Counted from the stretch's first letter, positions 1 through 8,092 are shown. The stretch is DNA of 39,647 nucleotides from Tenuibacillus multivorans (GCF_900103915.1 NZ_FNIG01000015.1:1-39647), one strand, 5' to 3'. The notes: generated by a model not told the origin, from the letters alone. A program made the numbers and translations.

Positions 1-176
1 TGGAGTCGCAATCAAGGAGTTGGAGTCGCAATCAAGGAGTTGGAGTCGCCAATCAAAGGATTTGATCCGCCATTCCAGGGAAACGATTCGCCAAAATCAA
101 GAATCGACTCGCCATCACAAGGTTTCGATCAGCTGTCCCGAAGAAACGATCCGCCTGACATGAAGTCAATCCGCCA
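1..176. repeat. 21-bp phased repeat array A (cut by window start)
   Basis: Short cores resembling GATCCGCC or GAGTCGCC recur with steps of 20-21 bp. Cores begin near 3, 23, 43, 64, 85, 106, 127, 148 and 168, and the intervening 12-13 nt vary. The first two units are identical over 20 bp. The array starts before the window and stops about 45 bp upstream of the operator of the GntR/ABC operon. Short open frames run through it only because 21 is a multiple of three; they lack a ribosome-binding site. Function unknown; see the findings on phased arrays. Confidence 0.8.
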
Positions 177-220
177 ATCCAAAGACAGCCTCCACATCTA
201 TACTCTATATAATAAAGTGT

Positions 221-252
221 TTGCAAGTGTATTAGTTTATATAGTACACTTG
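221..252 (+). promoter_or_regulatory. YtrA-type operator overlapping a SigA-like promoter
   Basis: A perfect 8-bp inverted repeat, CAAGTGTA at 224-231 and TACACTTG at 245-252, is separated by 13 bp. It contains the AGTGTA-N13-TACACT arrangement known for B. subtilis YtrA. A possible promoter, TTGCAA (221-226) with an 18-bp spacer to TACACT (245-250), lies over the same bases, so regulator binding would block RNA polymerase. The regulator gene begins 27 bp downstream, which implies autorepression. The promoter assignment is less sure than the operator. Confidence 0.75.
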
Positions 253-278
253 AGTCAGTCAAAAGTGAGGTGATGAGG

Positions 279-668
279 TTGCACATTCAATTAGACCCTA
301 CCAATCGCAATCCTATATATGAACAAATTACTGAACAGGTGCGTTTACGTATCCTGCAAAAGGTGGTTGTGGCAGGGGATAAGGTGCCCTCGGTACGTGA
401 AATGTCATCACAGCTCATGGTTAACCCTAATACAGTGGGGAAAGCTTACAAAGAACTAGAGCGGGAAGGTATTTTTGTGTCATACCGAGGTAAAGGGACG
501 TTTATTAGTGAAGATGTCCATCAATTAGTCGTGGATAAGGAAGTGGAACTGTTGAAAGAACAGGTACAGCATCTTGTGGAAACAGCAATACGAGCTGGAA
601 TCACACAAGAAGAAATGAAACTTTGGATTGATGTAAGTTTTGATAGAAGGAGGGGGGAGCAAGCATGA
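279..668 (+). CDS. GntR family transcriptional regulator, YtrA subfamily
   Basis: This is a short (about 129 aa) GntR repressor. The N-terminal winged helix-turn-helix carries the family pattern PIYEQITEQVR, then VPSVREMSSQLMVNPNTV and the wing GIFVSYRGKGTF. The C-terminal extension is only about 50 residues and partly helical, as in the YtrA subfamily, which has no large effector domain. The reading frame is open from GTG at 270, but TTG at 279 follows GAGGTGA with good spacing and gives the usual MHIQLDP start, so TTG is preferred. The gene overlaps the ATPase gene by 4 bp (ATGA type), giving a regulator-ATPase-permease operon. In B. subtilis such operons answer to cell-wall antibiotics; that role here is inference. 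The AGTGTA-N13-TACACT operator lies just upstream. Confidence 0.88.
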   Translation: MHIQLDPTNRNPIYEQITEQVRLRILQKVVVAGDKVPSVREMSSQLMVNPNTVGKAYKELEREGIFVSYRGKGTFISEDVHQLVVDKEVELLKEQVQHLVETAIRAGITQEEMKLWIDVSFDRRRGEQA

Positions 669-1543
669 TTCGAGTGAGTGGCGTATCAAAATCCATCCAT
701 AAAAATAGGATTTTAAAGAATGTCCATTTTTCAGTTAGAAGTGGAACGATTACAGGTGTTGTTGGTCGTAATGGTGCTGGGAAGACGACGCTTCTCCGAA
801 TAATTGCTGGGATTTTATATCCGTCAAGTGGTGAAATCACGGTTAATGATCAAAATGTTTTTAAACAACCTGACGTGAAGCAAAATGTCGTGTTTGTCCC
901 AGATTCTACAGATGCATTAAGAACCTATTCGATTAAAGAGATCGTCAAGTTTTATGAAGAGATCTATGACACGTTTGATCAGGAATATTTTTATCAACTT
1001 CTAGAAAAATTTAAGTTTACGAAACAAGGGAAAATTAAATATTTTTCTAAAGGACAGAAGGCACTTTTCTCTTTAATTCTAGCCTTCTCAACGAATGCTA
1101 AATACGTGCTGCTAGATGAACCGACAGATGGGTTAGATGTCATTATTAAGAAGCAAATTTTGCAATTTATCGCAGAAGCGGTTTCTGAACGCGATGTATC
1201 TGTTGTCATTTCATCACATCGTTTAGATGAATTAGAAAAAATGGCTGACCATATTGTCGTTCTGAAGCAAGGTAAGGTTGATTCCGAGCTTGAAATGGAA
1301 GAGTTAAAGAGTCAATATCATAAAATTCAAGTGGCCTTTGAGGGTAAATTACCTCAACATATTCGCGACCGTTCAGAAGTACTGAGTGAAACGGGCCGAG
1401 TCTCCGTTTTGTTAATCAGTAGTAAGGACGAAGAAACAAAGAAGATGATTGAGGATGCTGAACCAATTTTATACGAGGAATTACCGCTATCCCTTGAAGA
1501 TATTTTTGTTGCTAAATTAGGAGGTGATCTCTATGTTTCCTAA
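665..1543 (+). CDS. ABC transporter ATP-binding protein (YtrB-like)
   Basis: This 292-residue cytoplasmic ATPase would power the permease encoded next. Walker A is GRNGAGKT (residues 34-41). The signature motif is degenerate, FSKGQ in place of LSGGQ (around residue 128). Walker B is YVLLDEPTDGLD (around residues 148-159), followed by the H-loop histidine in ISSHRLDEL. Beyond the nucleotide-binding domain is a C-terminal extension of about 70 residues, as in YtrB and YhcH-type ABC-2 ATPases. It is translationally coupled to the GntR gene before it and overlaps the start of the permease gene after it. The substrate is unknown. Family-level confidence is high; a YtrB-like role is inferred from the regulator type and operator. 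Confidence 0.9.
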   Translation: MIRVSGVSKSIHKNRILKNVHFSVRSGTITGVVGRNGAGKTTLLRIIAGILYPSSGEITVNDQNVFKQPDVKQNVVFVPDSTDALRTYSIKEIVKFYEEIYDTFDQEYFYQLLEKFKFTKQGKIKYFSKGQKALFSLILAFSTNAKYVLLDEPTDGLDVIIKKQILQFIAEAVSERDVSVVISSHRLDELEKMADHIVVLKQGKVDSELEMEELKSQYHKIQVAFEGKLPQHIRDRSEVLSETGRVSVLLISSKDEETKKMIEDAEPILYEELPLSLEDIFVAKLGGDLYVS

Positions 1544-2513
1544 AGCCTTATGGATGAAGGAATGGAAGCACTCGAAGGTTGTGAGTTTTGGCTTGTTTGT
1601 TGTTTTTATGCTAGGTTATCCTATCTCAGCTGGTTTAAATATTGATTCCTGGCGTATGATGAAAGAACAACGCGGAGGCTTCTGGGAAGAACAAGCCTAC
1701 TACGCGATTAATGAACAATTTTCCCCTGGGTTCTATGGATATATTGCGGTCGGTGTGATGATCTTACTTGTTGGATTTTTAATCGGATTAGAAAAAAATA
1801 CGAAACGTCATGATTTTATGATGGCTTTACCATTTTCGAGAACCCAAATTTTCGCAACCAAGTATGCTTTCGGTTTGATTGTCATGAGTTTATCATATAG
1901 TCTCTCATTTACTTTAGGCTATCTGGTGATTTACCAATCGGAGTTTCGTGACTTAATAGATTTAGTGAACATAACGGATGCCTTTTTTATACCATTAGCG
2001 GGGTATTTTGTGATTTATTCCTTTTTGATGCTTATCGGGGCTATTGCAGGTGAAATCAAGTCTCAAATATTGTTAAGTATCATATTTTTGTTTTTTCTAC
2101 AAGGATTTTTAGTTTTATTATCGATGTTCTCAGAAATACACGGATTAAACCTTCAAATTTTTGAGTTAGATTTTATTTTTGAGGATTTATTTTGGTTCAG
2201 TTATTTAAATATCATGACGGATTCCAATATCGTTATTCCATTATTATTTGGAATCATCTTTACAGCATTAGCATGGTTCTGTTATCAACGATCACCATCC
2301 GAACATAGTGGCGAGTTTTTAATGTTCCGCCAATTACATCCGCTGTTCGCCGTCGGTATTCCAATATGCAGTGCATTATTAGGTGGTTTAATCGTCATTA
2401 GCGTCATTCCATATAATTCTGGAGAAGGCTTAAAGATTATGGTGTATTGGATTGGGTTTTTAGTGGCCATGTTCTTTTCCTGGAAGGTAACGAAGCGCTT
2501 GCTTAGGATGTAG
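1533..2513 (+). CDS. ABC-2 type permease of the YtrA-controlled operon
   Basis: A membrane protein of about 326 residues with roughly eight hydrophobic segments and a large extracytoplasmic loop after the first (around residues 35-70). This is the layout of ABC-2/YtrC-YtrD-like permeases. The frame is open from GTG 1524, but GAGGTGA (1521-1527) is the ribosome-binding site for ATG 1533, which overlaps the last codons of the ATPase gene. Only one permease gene is present, so the transporter probably works as a homodimer with the ATPase. A strong terminator follows within 40-70 bp and closes the operon. Substrate unknown. Confidence 0.8.
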   Translation: MFPKALWMKEWKHSKVVSFGLFVVFMLGYPISAGLNIDSWRMMKEQRGGFWEEQAYYAINEQFSPGFYGYIAVGVMILLVGFLIGLEKNTKRHDFMMALPFSRTQIFATKYAFGLIVMSLSYSLSFTLGYLVIYQSEFRDLIDLVNITDAFFIPLAGYFVIYSFLMLIGAIAGEIKSQILLSIIFLFFLQGFLVLLSMFSEIHGLNLQIFELDFIFEDLFWFSYLNIMTDSNIVIPLLFGIIFTALAWFCYQRSPSEHSGEFLMFRQLHPLFAVGIPICSALLGGLIVISVIPYNSGEGLKIMVYWIGFLVAMFFSWKVTKRLLRM

Positions 2514-2551
2514 CGAAAAAAAGCTCGAGGGAAGTAATGGGTCTGTTTTAC

Positions 2552-2586
2552 ACACGTGAGTTCATACTTGAATTCACGTGTTTTTT
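2552..2586 (+). terminator. Rho-independent terminator of the GntR/ABC operon
   Basis: ACACGTGA (2552-2559) and TTCACGTGT (2573-2581) form a stem around a short loop, followed by five or more T residues. Confidence 0.85.
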
Positions 2587-2729
2587 GCGGATTTGGAGAC
2601 TCTTAAAATCGTATTTAATTTTATCCTAGTAAATAAACTTTTTATTAAAAAACACTTCCTTATATTTCATTCAGTTTAAATAAATGGTATGGCATTTATG
2701 ACAATTAATGGAAAAGGAAGTGAAAAAAG

Positions 2730-3236
2730 GTGTACCGGAATAGATTTGTTCGATGGATAGATGATCGTATAACATCTTTAGAATCCAATCAGAGAAGAAT
2801 TTATTTTGTGTGGATGTCCATACTTCTATTATTTTCGTTAGCAATTAGCATCGATTACTATTATCAATTAAACAAAAACAATGACAAATTTGACATTGTG
2901 CAAACTTCTGATGTTTTTAATACACCTTTGATCTTGTCACTTATATTAGCTGTCTCCATAATTATTTTGGGAGCTATAATTATTGTGGTTCCATTCTCAA
3001 TTCCTAAACGGATTAAGTTTGATCGGTTAGAGATTGAAATGAATAACGAATTAGAACATAAAACGTTGAGTTTAAGAAGGCGAGTAGCATTTATATCTAG
3101 CATTGTGGATAATTACGAAGGTATATTATATGAAATTTTAAGGAACAAAGAAATCAATATTGAAGATAAGTTTCATTATTTAGAATCCGTTTCTTTTTTT
3201 CTTCCATATACAGTTTTAAATATTTGTTATATTTGA
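2730..3236 (+). CDS. Unrecognised two-helix membrane protein, probably frameshifted
   Basis: I do not recognise this protein. The frame opens at GTG 2730, preceded by AGGAAG at a usable distance. It has a basic N-terminal stretch, two hydrophobic segments (about residues 25-44 and 66-89) and a charged cytoplasmic region, and stops at 3234. Immediately downstream, the +2 frame is open from before the homopolymer T7 (3194-3200) through the stop and continues to TAA at 3353-3355. That continuation encodes a third hydrophobic segment (KFLVIFLLFVIL) and a charged tail. The simplest reading is a one-base indel in the T7 run, giving an original protein of about 208 residues ending at 3355. A sequencing error is equally possible. 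It stands alone between the ABC operon and a NUDIX pseudogene. Confidence 0.5.
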   Translation: MYRNRFVRWIDDRITSLESNQRRIYFVWMSILLLFSLAISIDYYYQLNKNNDKFDIVQTSDVFNTPLILSLILAVSIIILGAIIIVVPFSIPKRIKFDRLEIEMNNELEHKTLSLRRRVAFISSIVDNYEGILYEILRNKEINIEDKFHYLESVSFFLPYTVLNICYI

Positions 3237-3443
3237 TCGAGAACACTCCTAATACTGGAATTAAGTTTCTTGTTATATTCTTATTGTTTGTTATTCTTTA
3301 TATGCCTACACGAGTCTGGAATATAATATTTTTTTACTCTAAAATGAAAATATAATTCATGATATTTTTTGGAATATTATGTTAGAATCTATATAAGAAT
3401 CAGTTTAAATTAAGGAAGCGTTGATTTAAAAGGAGTGGGTTAA

Positions 3444-3865
3444 ATGGCGCCGCTGAAACATATCATTTCAGCTGCTACGATTGTTTTAAACGATCAAAAT
3501 GAAATCTTATTGATTAAAGGACCTAGAAGATGATGGGAAATGCCAGGTGGACAAGTTGAAGAAGGTGAATCATGAAAGGGTGCTGCCAATAGAGAAACAA
3601 AGGAAGAATCGGGTATTGATATTGAAATAGAAAAATTTTGTGGGGTTTTCAAAATGTCAGTGGTTCAATATGTAATACCATGTTTTCGGGAAAAGCCATA
3701 GGAGGAGAGCCAACTACTAGTCCAGAAAGTCTAGAAGTAGGTTTCTTTCCAATTCATGAAGCTTTAGAAATGGTTAAATTGAATAACTTCAAAAAAAGAA
3801 TTGAATATACCTTGAAAGTTTTCATCCTTTTTATGTTGAACGTTAAGTTGAAATATGGAATTTGA
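3444..3865 (+). pseudogene. NUDIX hydrolase pseudogene
   Basis: Starting at ATG 3444, behind AGGAG, the translation begins as a NUDIX protein (APLKHIISAATIVLNDQNEI). It then hits an in-frame TGA just before WEMPGGQVEEGE and a second TGA inside the Nudix box, before KGAANRETKEESGID. The box otherwise keeps the RExxEExG core. A one-base frameshift near 3648 then moves the rest into the frame that encodes the typical C-terminus (VSGSICNTMF, then SLEVGFFPIHEALEM). With two nonsense codons and one frameshift, the gene cannot make an active hydrolase. The ancestral role was presumably nucleotide or house-cleaning pyrophosphohydrolysis; the substrate is unknown. Confidence 0.88.
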
Positions 3866-3885
3866 ATAGTAAAAACGATAAAAGA

Positions 3886-3914
3886 GGAACTTGGCTTAAT
3901 TCCAAGTTCCTTTT
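3886..3914. terminator. Bidirectional terminator
   Basis: GGAACTTGG (3886-3894) pairs perfectly with CCAAGTTCC (3902-3910). TTTT follows on the plus strand and a T-rich tract follows on the minus strand. It separates the NUDIX pseudogene from the convergent AI-2E family gene. Confidence 0.85.
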
Positions 3915-3915
3915 G

Positions 3916-5001
3916 TTAATCAAACATCTCTTTATTCCGTAATTTAATGATGCGGTAAATATGACTGACGATGACTTTACCAACTGCATACGTTGGAACA
4001 GCTATAATCATCGCAACGATACCTCCAAATTTACCAGCAAATAATAGTAAGAAAATAATAGTAATCGGATGGATTTTTAATTTACGTCCCATAACCTGCG
4101 GCGAAATTAAATTACTCTCGATTTGCTGTGCGACAACGGCAACGATCACAACGAGTAATGCCTGAAACGGCGATTCAAGTAGACCGACGATAACCCCAGG
4201 TGCCGTACCAATCCACGGCCCAAGAAATGGGATAAAGTTCGTAATTAAAGCAACAAAAGCTAAAATTAAAGCAAATCGCAAATCAATGATGAGATATCCA
4301 ATATAGATTAAAATCCCGACACAGACGCTCACGATAATTTGGCCTTGAATGTAGGAACTTAAGGCATCATCCATCTCATCTAAAATTCCACCAACTTCAT
4401 CTTGATACTTTTTAGGTAAAAAGCCTAAAATTCTTTTCGGTAAACGTTCGCCATCCTTTAATAAGTAAAAAAGAACAAACGGAACGACAATCATAACGAT
4501 TAAAATATTGGCAACGACACCTATATAAGTGGTGATATGGCTAGCAATATTTGATAGTATTTCTGTTAGCTGACCCTCAAGTTGCCCTAACCAATTCGTA
4601 ATCGCATCCTGTTCAGGTGAAAAGGTTGCAAACCAATCACTACTTTGAACCGCCAGTAAAAATTCATTCACTTCATCAATGTAGTCCGGTATGTCATTTG
4701 CCAGCTTTTCAATTTGGCTTTGTAGCTCGGGTGCAATGATGGTAATTAGTGCTGCTAAAAGCCCGATACCTGTTAAAAACACTAATAACGTCGCGACTGA
4801 TCGTGGCATTTTTTTATCTAATAAATCGACAAGTGGCCGCGTTAAATAGTATAAAATACCCGCAATAATTAACGGCGTGAAAATCGTTTGAATTAAAACA
4901 AAGATTGGATGAAAGATAAAGTCAATTTTGGTTGATAAATAGATGATGACCATGATGATGATAACTGCATAACCTATTCGAAACCATTTTCCATTCGGCA
5001 C
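3916..5001 (-). CDS. AI-2E family (UPF0118) membrane transporter
   Basis: A 361-residue integral membrane protein with about seven to eight hydrophobic segments. Two lie near the N-terminus, followed by a soluble loop of about 90 residues (LQSQIEKLANDIPDYIDEVN), then a C-terminal membrane core. That core contains the family signatures DALSSYIQGQIIVSVCVGIL and NFIPFLGPWIGTAPGVIVGL. The length and layout match the AI-2E/PerM family (B. subtilis YtvI, YubA, YueF, YrrI). Members have been linked to autoinducer-2 export or Na+(Li+)/H+ antiport; neither can be chosen here, although antiport would suit a salt-loving host. It is monocistronic, ending at the shared terminator at 3886-3914. Confidence 0.88.
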   Translation of the reverse strand: MPNGKWFRIGYAVIIIMVIIYLSTKIDFIFHPIFVLIQTIFTPLIIAGILYYLTRPLVDLLDKKMPRSVATLLVFLTGIGLLAALITIIAPELQSQIEKLANDIPDYIDEVNEFLLAVQSSDWFATFSPEQDAITNWLGQLEGQLTEILSNIASHITTYIGVVANILIVMIVVPFVLFYLLKDGERLPKRILGFLPKKYQDEVGGILDEMDDALSSYIQGQIIVSVCVGILIYIGYLIIDLRFALILAFVALITNFIPFLGPWIGTAPGVIVGLLESPFQALLVVIVAVVAQQIESNLISPQVMGRKLKIHPITIIFLLLFAGKFGGIVAMIIAVPTYAVGKVIVSHIYRIIKLRNKEMFD

Positions 5002-5120
5002 TAGTCCACCAACTTTCTGAAAATTAACATCTATGTATCATTGTAATATAGTAAATTTTGCTAGTCTACAATAAAGCTATGTATCTATTATTTCCATGTG
5101 AACATATTTTAAACCTAAAC

Positions 5121-5155
5121 AAAAAAGGTCCGTGAATGCAAATGATTCACGGACC
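5121..5155 (-). terminator. Terminator of the sinI-like gene
   Basis: GGTCCGTGAAT (5127-5137) pairs with ATTCACGGACC (5145-5155) around a 7-nt loop. On the minus strand the stem is followed by six U residues (5126-5121). It lies 30 bp beyond the sinI-like stop codon. Confidence 0.9.
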
Positions 5156-5184
5156 TATGACGTTTGATTACGATGCGAGTTCAA

Positions 5185-5325
5185 TTAAATTGTACGTTGA
5201 TGTTCAAGAAAAGTTCTTATATCTCTTTTACTCATGCCAAGTTCTTTTGCTTTCTTGATCAGTGTAACCCAATCCCGATCTAATTGATTCTCTGATTTCT
5301 TTTGCTGGTGAACCATGGTTACCAT
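5185..5325 (-). CDS. sinI: SinI family anti-repressor-like peptide
   Basis: A small protein of about 46 residues consisting almost entirely of a SinI dimerisation domain: LDRDWVTLIKKAKELGMSKR followed by DIRTFLEHQ. In B. subtilis SinI binds the repressor SinR and releases matrix and biofilm genes. The frame is open upstream to 5388, but ATG 5325 follows GGGGGAGAGG with good spacing, while the longer frame runs back into the c-di-GMP riboswitch aptamer; the short form is therefore chosen. No sinR-like gene is next to it. The gene is monocistronic, with its own riboswitch and terminator. The domain call is solid; the actual partner is unknown. Confidence 0.85.
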   Translation of the reverse strand: MVTMVHQQKKSENQLDRDWVTLIKKAKELGMSKRDIRTFLEHQRTI

Positions 5326-5344
5326 ACTTCCTCTCCCCCAAGCT

Positions 5345-5437
5345 AGATGAGGCAGCTGTGCTATCATAGGAAAACCCTTAGACCACACGCTTTGCGTCGC
5401 TCTTTTTCAAGAGGTTTGCCATTTTCTGCATCGAAAT
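5345..5437 (-). promoter_or_regulatory. Cyclic-di-GMP-I (GEMM-I) riboswitch
   Basis: Read on the minus strand, the leader shows the GEMM-I signatures in order: GGCAAACC (5420-5413), a GAAA tetraloop hairpin, GACGCAAAGC, then GGTCTAAGG, and a closing hairpin ending AGCTGCC (5351). GATG upstream of the aptamer can pair with CATC downstream of it to complete P1. The aptamer ends about 25 nt before the sinI ATG. CCTC just after it is complementary to GAGG of the ribosome-binding site, so control of translation initiation is likely (inference). A possible SigA promoter further upstream is TTGAAA-N17-TACATT within 5500-5535. Confidence 0.88.
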
Positions 5438-5560
5438 CAAATATCTATTTTAATTGTATAAGTTATATAGTAAAAAAGTTACCCCCTTTTCATCCAAAAA
5501 ATGTACGATTATTTTACTATTTTTTCAAGTAATTTAGGTTAATTATAACGGATTTGTCGA

Positions 5561-6115
5561 TTAAAATCGTTTCTGATCTTCTATCCACGCATTGGCTTCT
5601 TGAACGAGATCATTTTTAATACTTCTTTTGGTTCTTGAATATTTTCTTTCTAGTTGTTTAACAGGATTGGTGGTATAACCGAATTGTTTTAGTTCAGATA
5701 AATAGGTCTGAAATAGCTCATTAAACTTTTCGTCGATTTGTCGTTCTAACTCATCGGCCTTTTTTTCGTATTTGATAATCGTAACACCTAATGTTAGTGG
5801 ATTGGAATCTTCATTCACTTCATTTAATACATCTTGTTTAAGTTGTTCAATATGGTCAATGGTTTCTTGTTTGAGGTTTTCGAATTTCGATTCATATTTT
5901 GAAGTGATGTCGGTTAGTTTAGGTTTTGTGGGTTGTTCCAATTCGTCTATGTATAGAGCTTCGTCAACCCATTTTCTACTATCGTTTTCTTCTTGTGGGA
6001 CATGTTCTTCAAGATCTTGCTCAACCTCATTTTTTACAAGGCGGTCAAAATATGAGAGTCCACTGGTCACAACAACATAAGCTATGATCACAAGGGCCAG
6101 TAATATCATACGCAT
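5561..6115 (-). CDS. Unrecognised exported or membrane-anchored coiled-coil protein
   Basis: I do not recognise this 184-residue protein. Residues 1-22 form a hydrophobic signal or anchor segment (MILLALVIIAYVVVTSGLSY). The rest is highly charged, rich in E, K, D and Q, with helical heptad-like stretches (KFENLKQETIDHIEQLKQDV and ADELERQIDEKFNELFQTYL), so an extracytoplasmic coiled coil is expected. No catalytic motif is visible. It is preceded on its own strand by an AT-rich region. It lies upstream of the sinI-like gene with a 120-bp gap holding the riboswitch leader, so it is probably a separate transcription unit. Confidence 0.6.
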   Translation of the reverse strand: MRMILLALVIIAYVVVTSGLSYFDRLVKNEVEQDLEEHVPQEENDSRKWVDEALYIDELEQPTKPKLTDITSKYESKFENLKQETIDHIEQLKQDVLNEVNEDSNPLTLGVTIIKYEKKADELERQIDEKFNELFQTYLSELKQFGYTTNPVKQLERKYSRTKRSIKNDLVQEANAWIEDQKRF

Positions 6116-6454
6116 TGGGGTTCATCTGCCTTTCACTTGGTCGGTAGAAGGTACTAAAATTCACCCTACCTTGAACGGTAAAACGGTTGTTTATAATGTC
6201 CTCAACATTTTCGTCAAAAAAATATGGATTTATACAGAGTTTTTTGGGAAAAATAATATTCGGTATTCGAAATTATGACAAATCAAGTCAAAATTTTTAC
6301 TGTATTGGAATGTCATTCATAAAAAAGGTTTATAACTGAATAACCCTTTGAAATACGCCAACTTAATGTGCAATTGTCAATTTTAATGGTGATGACTTTA
6401 AGTGATAAAATAAATCTTGTCGATATTTTTAATATTTTTTGGCAATTTAGAGAT

Positions 6455-6524
6455 CTTACCTGCATAAGTGCAACTACGTCTATGAATTCGCCTAAAAGGC
6501 TCGTCAATCGACGAGTTTTCTTTA
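6455..6524 (+). repeat. 70-bp repeat, copy 1, in the permease leader
   Basis: It begins CTTACCTGCATAAGTGCAAC and ends in a small GCC-TAAAA-GGC hairpin, then CTCGTC-AATC-GACGAG followed by TTTTCTTT, a perfect 6-bp terminator-like hairpin. Copy 2 at 8120-8189 differs at only 3 of 70 positions, all within an 8-nt stretch before the GCC hairpin. This copy lies in the plus-strand leader of the amino-acid permease, 40 bp before its start codon, so it could act as an attenuator. Function unknown. Confidence 0.85.
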
Positions 6525-6563
6525 AAAATATTGATTAGAAAAAAGAATAAAGGGGTTTTTATT

Positions 6564-8048
6564 TTGAGTTCTGGTAATAGGGACTTTACTAGAAAAAAAT
6601 TAAGTAAAACGCTTAAGCCACATTGGGTCTGGGCGATTGCCTTAGGTTCATCTATCGGTTGGGGATCCTTTGTCCTCCCAGCGGATTGGATGCAAGGTGT
6701 CGGACCAATGGGCGTTATTTTAGGCTTAACAATCGGTGCAGCGTTAATGGCAATCATTGCAATTAGTTATGGTGTACTTATTAAAAATTACCCTGTATCA
6801 GGTGGGGAATTTGCTTATGCCTTTTTAAGCTTGAACAGAGTCCATGCTTACATTAGTGGATGGTTCCTGACACTAGGTTATATTTGTATTGTTGCTGTGA
6901 ACGCAACGGCATTCGCTTTAATGTTAAAATTCGTATTTCCAGACTTCATTGAAAATATGAAGATGTATGAAGTAGCTGGATGGGATGTTTATTTTACTGA
7001 AGTTATTTTTGTGACGTTAATTGTTGGAGTATTTACTTGGTTAAACATAAAAGGCTCTGGATTATCTGGACGCATGCAATTTTTCTTCTGTTTAGTTTTA
7101 TTATTAGGAGTCTTTACTTTAACGGGTTTAATGACAACAAACGAAGCAACATCCTTTAGTAATATGACACCAGCCTTTGATCCTGGGACAACACCAATTG
7201 CGGCTATTTTGACAATCGTTGCGATTGCACCGTTCGCTTATGTTGGCTTTGACAATGTGCCACAAGCAGCGGAAGAGTTTAAGTTCTCTGCTAAGAAAGC
7301 CTTAACGTTAATTATGTTGGCATTGGTATTTGGTGCCTTAATTTATTCATTAATGATTGTTACGACAGCTGTTGCAACGCCATGGCAACAAACTTCAAGT
7401 GCAGGAGCCCTATGGGGAACAGGGGATGTTGTAACAGAGGTCTTAGGTACTGGCGGTATGGTGATTTTAGTCATTGCCCTATCAATGGGTATTTTCACTG
7501 GCTTAAATGGTTTCTTAATTTCCGCAAGCCGTGTTTTATTCGCGATGGCTCGTGGGAAGGTGTTACCGGAATCTTTTGCTAGATTACATCCGAAACACAA
7601 CACACCATACTTTGCCATTATTTTCGCAGCCTCAGTTGCTGTCATTGCACCGTTCTTTGGTCGTAACGTATTAGGTTGGGTTGTAGATATGTCGTCAGTA
7701 GGTGTATCGATTGCCTATTTCTACACATGCTTCACGGCATTCAAAATGCTTAAATGGAGTGAAAACGATCCTAAATATGACAATACATTACACATTGTGT
7801 CGCCTGGAAAGAAAGTGGTTGCAGTACTTGGTATGCTATCAAGTGTTGGATTCCTAGGATTATTACTAATCCCAGGTTCACCAGCCGTTTTAGGAATGGA
7901 ATCGTTTATCGCTTTAGTGGTTTGGGTTGTACTAGGATTTATTTTCTACATGGTTAGAAGAAGAGAATTACAAAGCTACGATCGTGAAGACTTGGCTTAC
8001 TTAATTTTAGGTAAAAAGAAGTTTAAATTAGGTGAAGAAAATAATTAA
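6564..8048 (+). CDS. APC superfamily amino-acid permease
   Basis: An integral membrane transporter of about 494 residues with some 12-14 hydrophobic segments. The N-terminal unwound-helix motif GSSIGWGSFVLPADW (around residues 20-35) corresponds to the G-S/A-G-I motif of APC (amino acid-polyamine-organocation) transporters. Other family-like stretches are YPVSGGEFAYAFL and IAPFAYVGFDNVPQAAEEFK. The substrate cannot be deduced. The frame is open from 6531, but TTG 6564 has AGGGG 8 nt upstream, whereas 6531 falls directly after the terminator-like end of the 70-bp repeat; TTG is preferred. It is monocistronic, with a terminator at 8063-8092. Confidence 0.85.
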   Translation: MSSGNRDFTRKKLSKTLKPHWVWAIALGSSIGWGSFVLPADWMQGVGPMGVILGLTIGAALMAIIAISYGVLIKNYPVSGGEFAYAFLSLNRVHAYISGWFLTLGYICIVAVNATAFALMLKFVFPDFIENMKMYEVAGWDVYFTEVIFVTLIVGVFTWLNIKGSGLSGRMQFFFCLVLLLGVFTLTGLMTTNEATSFSNMTPAFDPGTTPIAAILTIVAIAPFAYVGFDNVPQAAEEFKFSAKKALTLIMLALVFGALIYSLMIVTTAVATPWQQTSSAGALWGTGDVVTEVLGTGGMVILVIALSMGIFTGLNGFLISASRVLFAMARGKVLPESFARLHPKHNTPYFAIIFAASVAVIAPFFGRNVLGWVVDMSSVGVSIAYFYTCFTAFKMLKWSENDPKYDNTLHIVSPGKKVVAVLGMLSSVGFLGLLLIPGSPAVLGMESFIALVVWVVLGFIFYMVRRRELQSYDREDLAYLILGKKKFKLGEENN

Positions 8049-8062
8049 TATTTAAATTAGAA

Positions 8063-8092
8063 GGCGGGATGCTTAAGGCATTCCGTCTTTTT
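8063..8092 (+). terminator. Terminator of the permease gene
   Basis: GGCGGGATGC and GCATTCCGTC form a stem with G-U pairs around a short loop, followed by TTTTT. Confidence 0.8.

Noticed and set aside
40-273. Open frame through array A on the plus strand
   Set aside because: No ribosome-binding site, heptad pattern caused by the 21-bp DNA repeat, and it runs through the promoter of the GntR gene.
3638-3865. Independent 75-residue plus-strand gene
   Set aside because: It is the frameshifted C-terminal part of the NUDIX pseudogene that starts at 3444.
5347-5532. Plus-strand open frame opposite the sinI leader
   Set aside because: It is antisense to the c-di-GMP riboswitch and has no start site.
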